This document shows, piece after piece, positions 5,279 to 5,302 of a stretch of 5,302 nt of DNA (within the stretch, counting starts at the first letter, position 1; each line of letters opens with the position of its first letter). The notes beneath the pieces are model-generated. The model was given only the letters and a program-made list of their open reading frames with translations, had not been told where the DNA came from and ran no database searches. Source of the stretch: Nitrospinota bacterium (lineage in GTDB: Bacteria; Nitrospinota_A; UBA7883; JADGGD01); the NCBI GenBank assembly GCA_015229165.1, contig JADGCD010000150.1:1-5302 (forward strand), written 5' to 3'. Both the position numbers and the translations under genes were made by a program.

Positions 5279-5302
5279 CTTCACCTGTCAAGAGTTGTGC
5301 GG

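Larger units (their letters stand above)
5070..5302. other. Gene-free right end of the window
   Basis: No protein-like frame is seen on either strand. Minus-strand frames here run antisense into the cytochrome gene and lack domain-like sequence. The region instead holds a series of short inverted repeats (5119-5131, 5133-5149, 5167-5184, 5231-5278), listed separately. If a gene lies further right, its leader may begin in this stretch. Confidence 0.5.

Noticed and set aside
4755..5291. Minus-strand frame of 178 codons opposite the monohaem cytochrome
   Set aside because: It is antisense to a gene with an intact haem motif and signal peptide, and its translation shows no domain, signal peptide or consistent composition.

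Overview
The window is GC-rich and has the look of an electron-transport region from a Gram-negative respiratory bacterium. The evidence is a membrane sensor kinase with a periplasmic domain, two exported c-type cytochromes (three CXXCH haem sites in total) and two exported TPR proteins. The sequence alone does not fix the taxon. A proteobacterial or similar diderm lineage fits, but no gene here is diagnostic.

Layout, left to right. Positions 1-58 on the minus strand can be read as a short piece resembling a streptogramin-lyase-type (Vgb) beta-propeller repeat that has lost its 5' end. Positions 108-1958 (+) encode a histidine kinase: TM, PilJ/NarX-like periplasmic domain, TM, PAS, HisKA, HATPase. 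A gap of 308 bases follows, with one weak promoter candidate. Positions 2267-3130 (+) encode a dihaem cytochrome c with a signal peptide and a C-terminal membrane anchor. It ends three bases before the stop codon of a convergent gene, 3134-3838 (-), which encodes a membrane-anchored or exported TPR protein. A 241-base divergent region separates that gene from 4080-4541 (+), a small exported TPR protein, which is followed 102 bases later by 4644-5069 (+), a small exported monohaem cytochrome c. The last 233 bases carry no gene but several inverted repeats.

How the parts may work together (inference). The kinase could sense a periplasmic ligand or redox condition and control periplasmic electron transfer, but no response regulator is visible. 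The two cytochromes would carry electrons in the periplasm. The TPR proteins could act as assembly or docking factors for such a complex. The most informative regulatory signal is in the divergent region. A near-consensus sigma-54 -24/-12 element sits 33 bases before the small TPR gene, and a weaker one faces the other way beside it. Inverted repeats lie at the distance expected for an enhancer-binding activator. No transposase, CRISPR array, tRNA or rRNA was seen.
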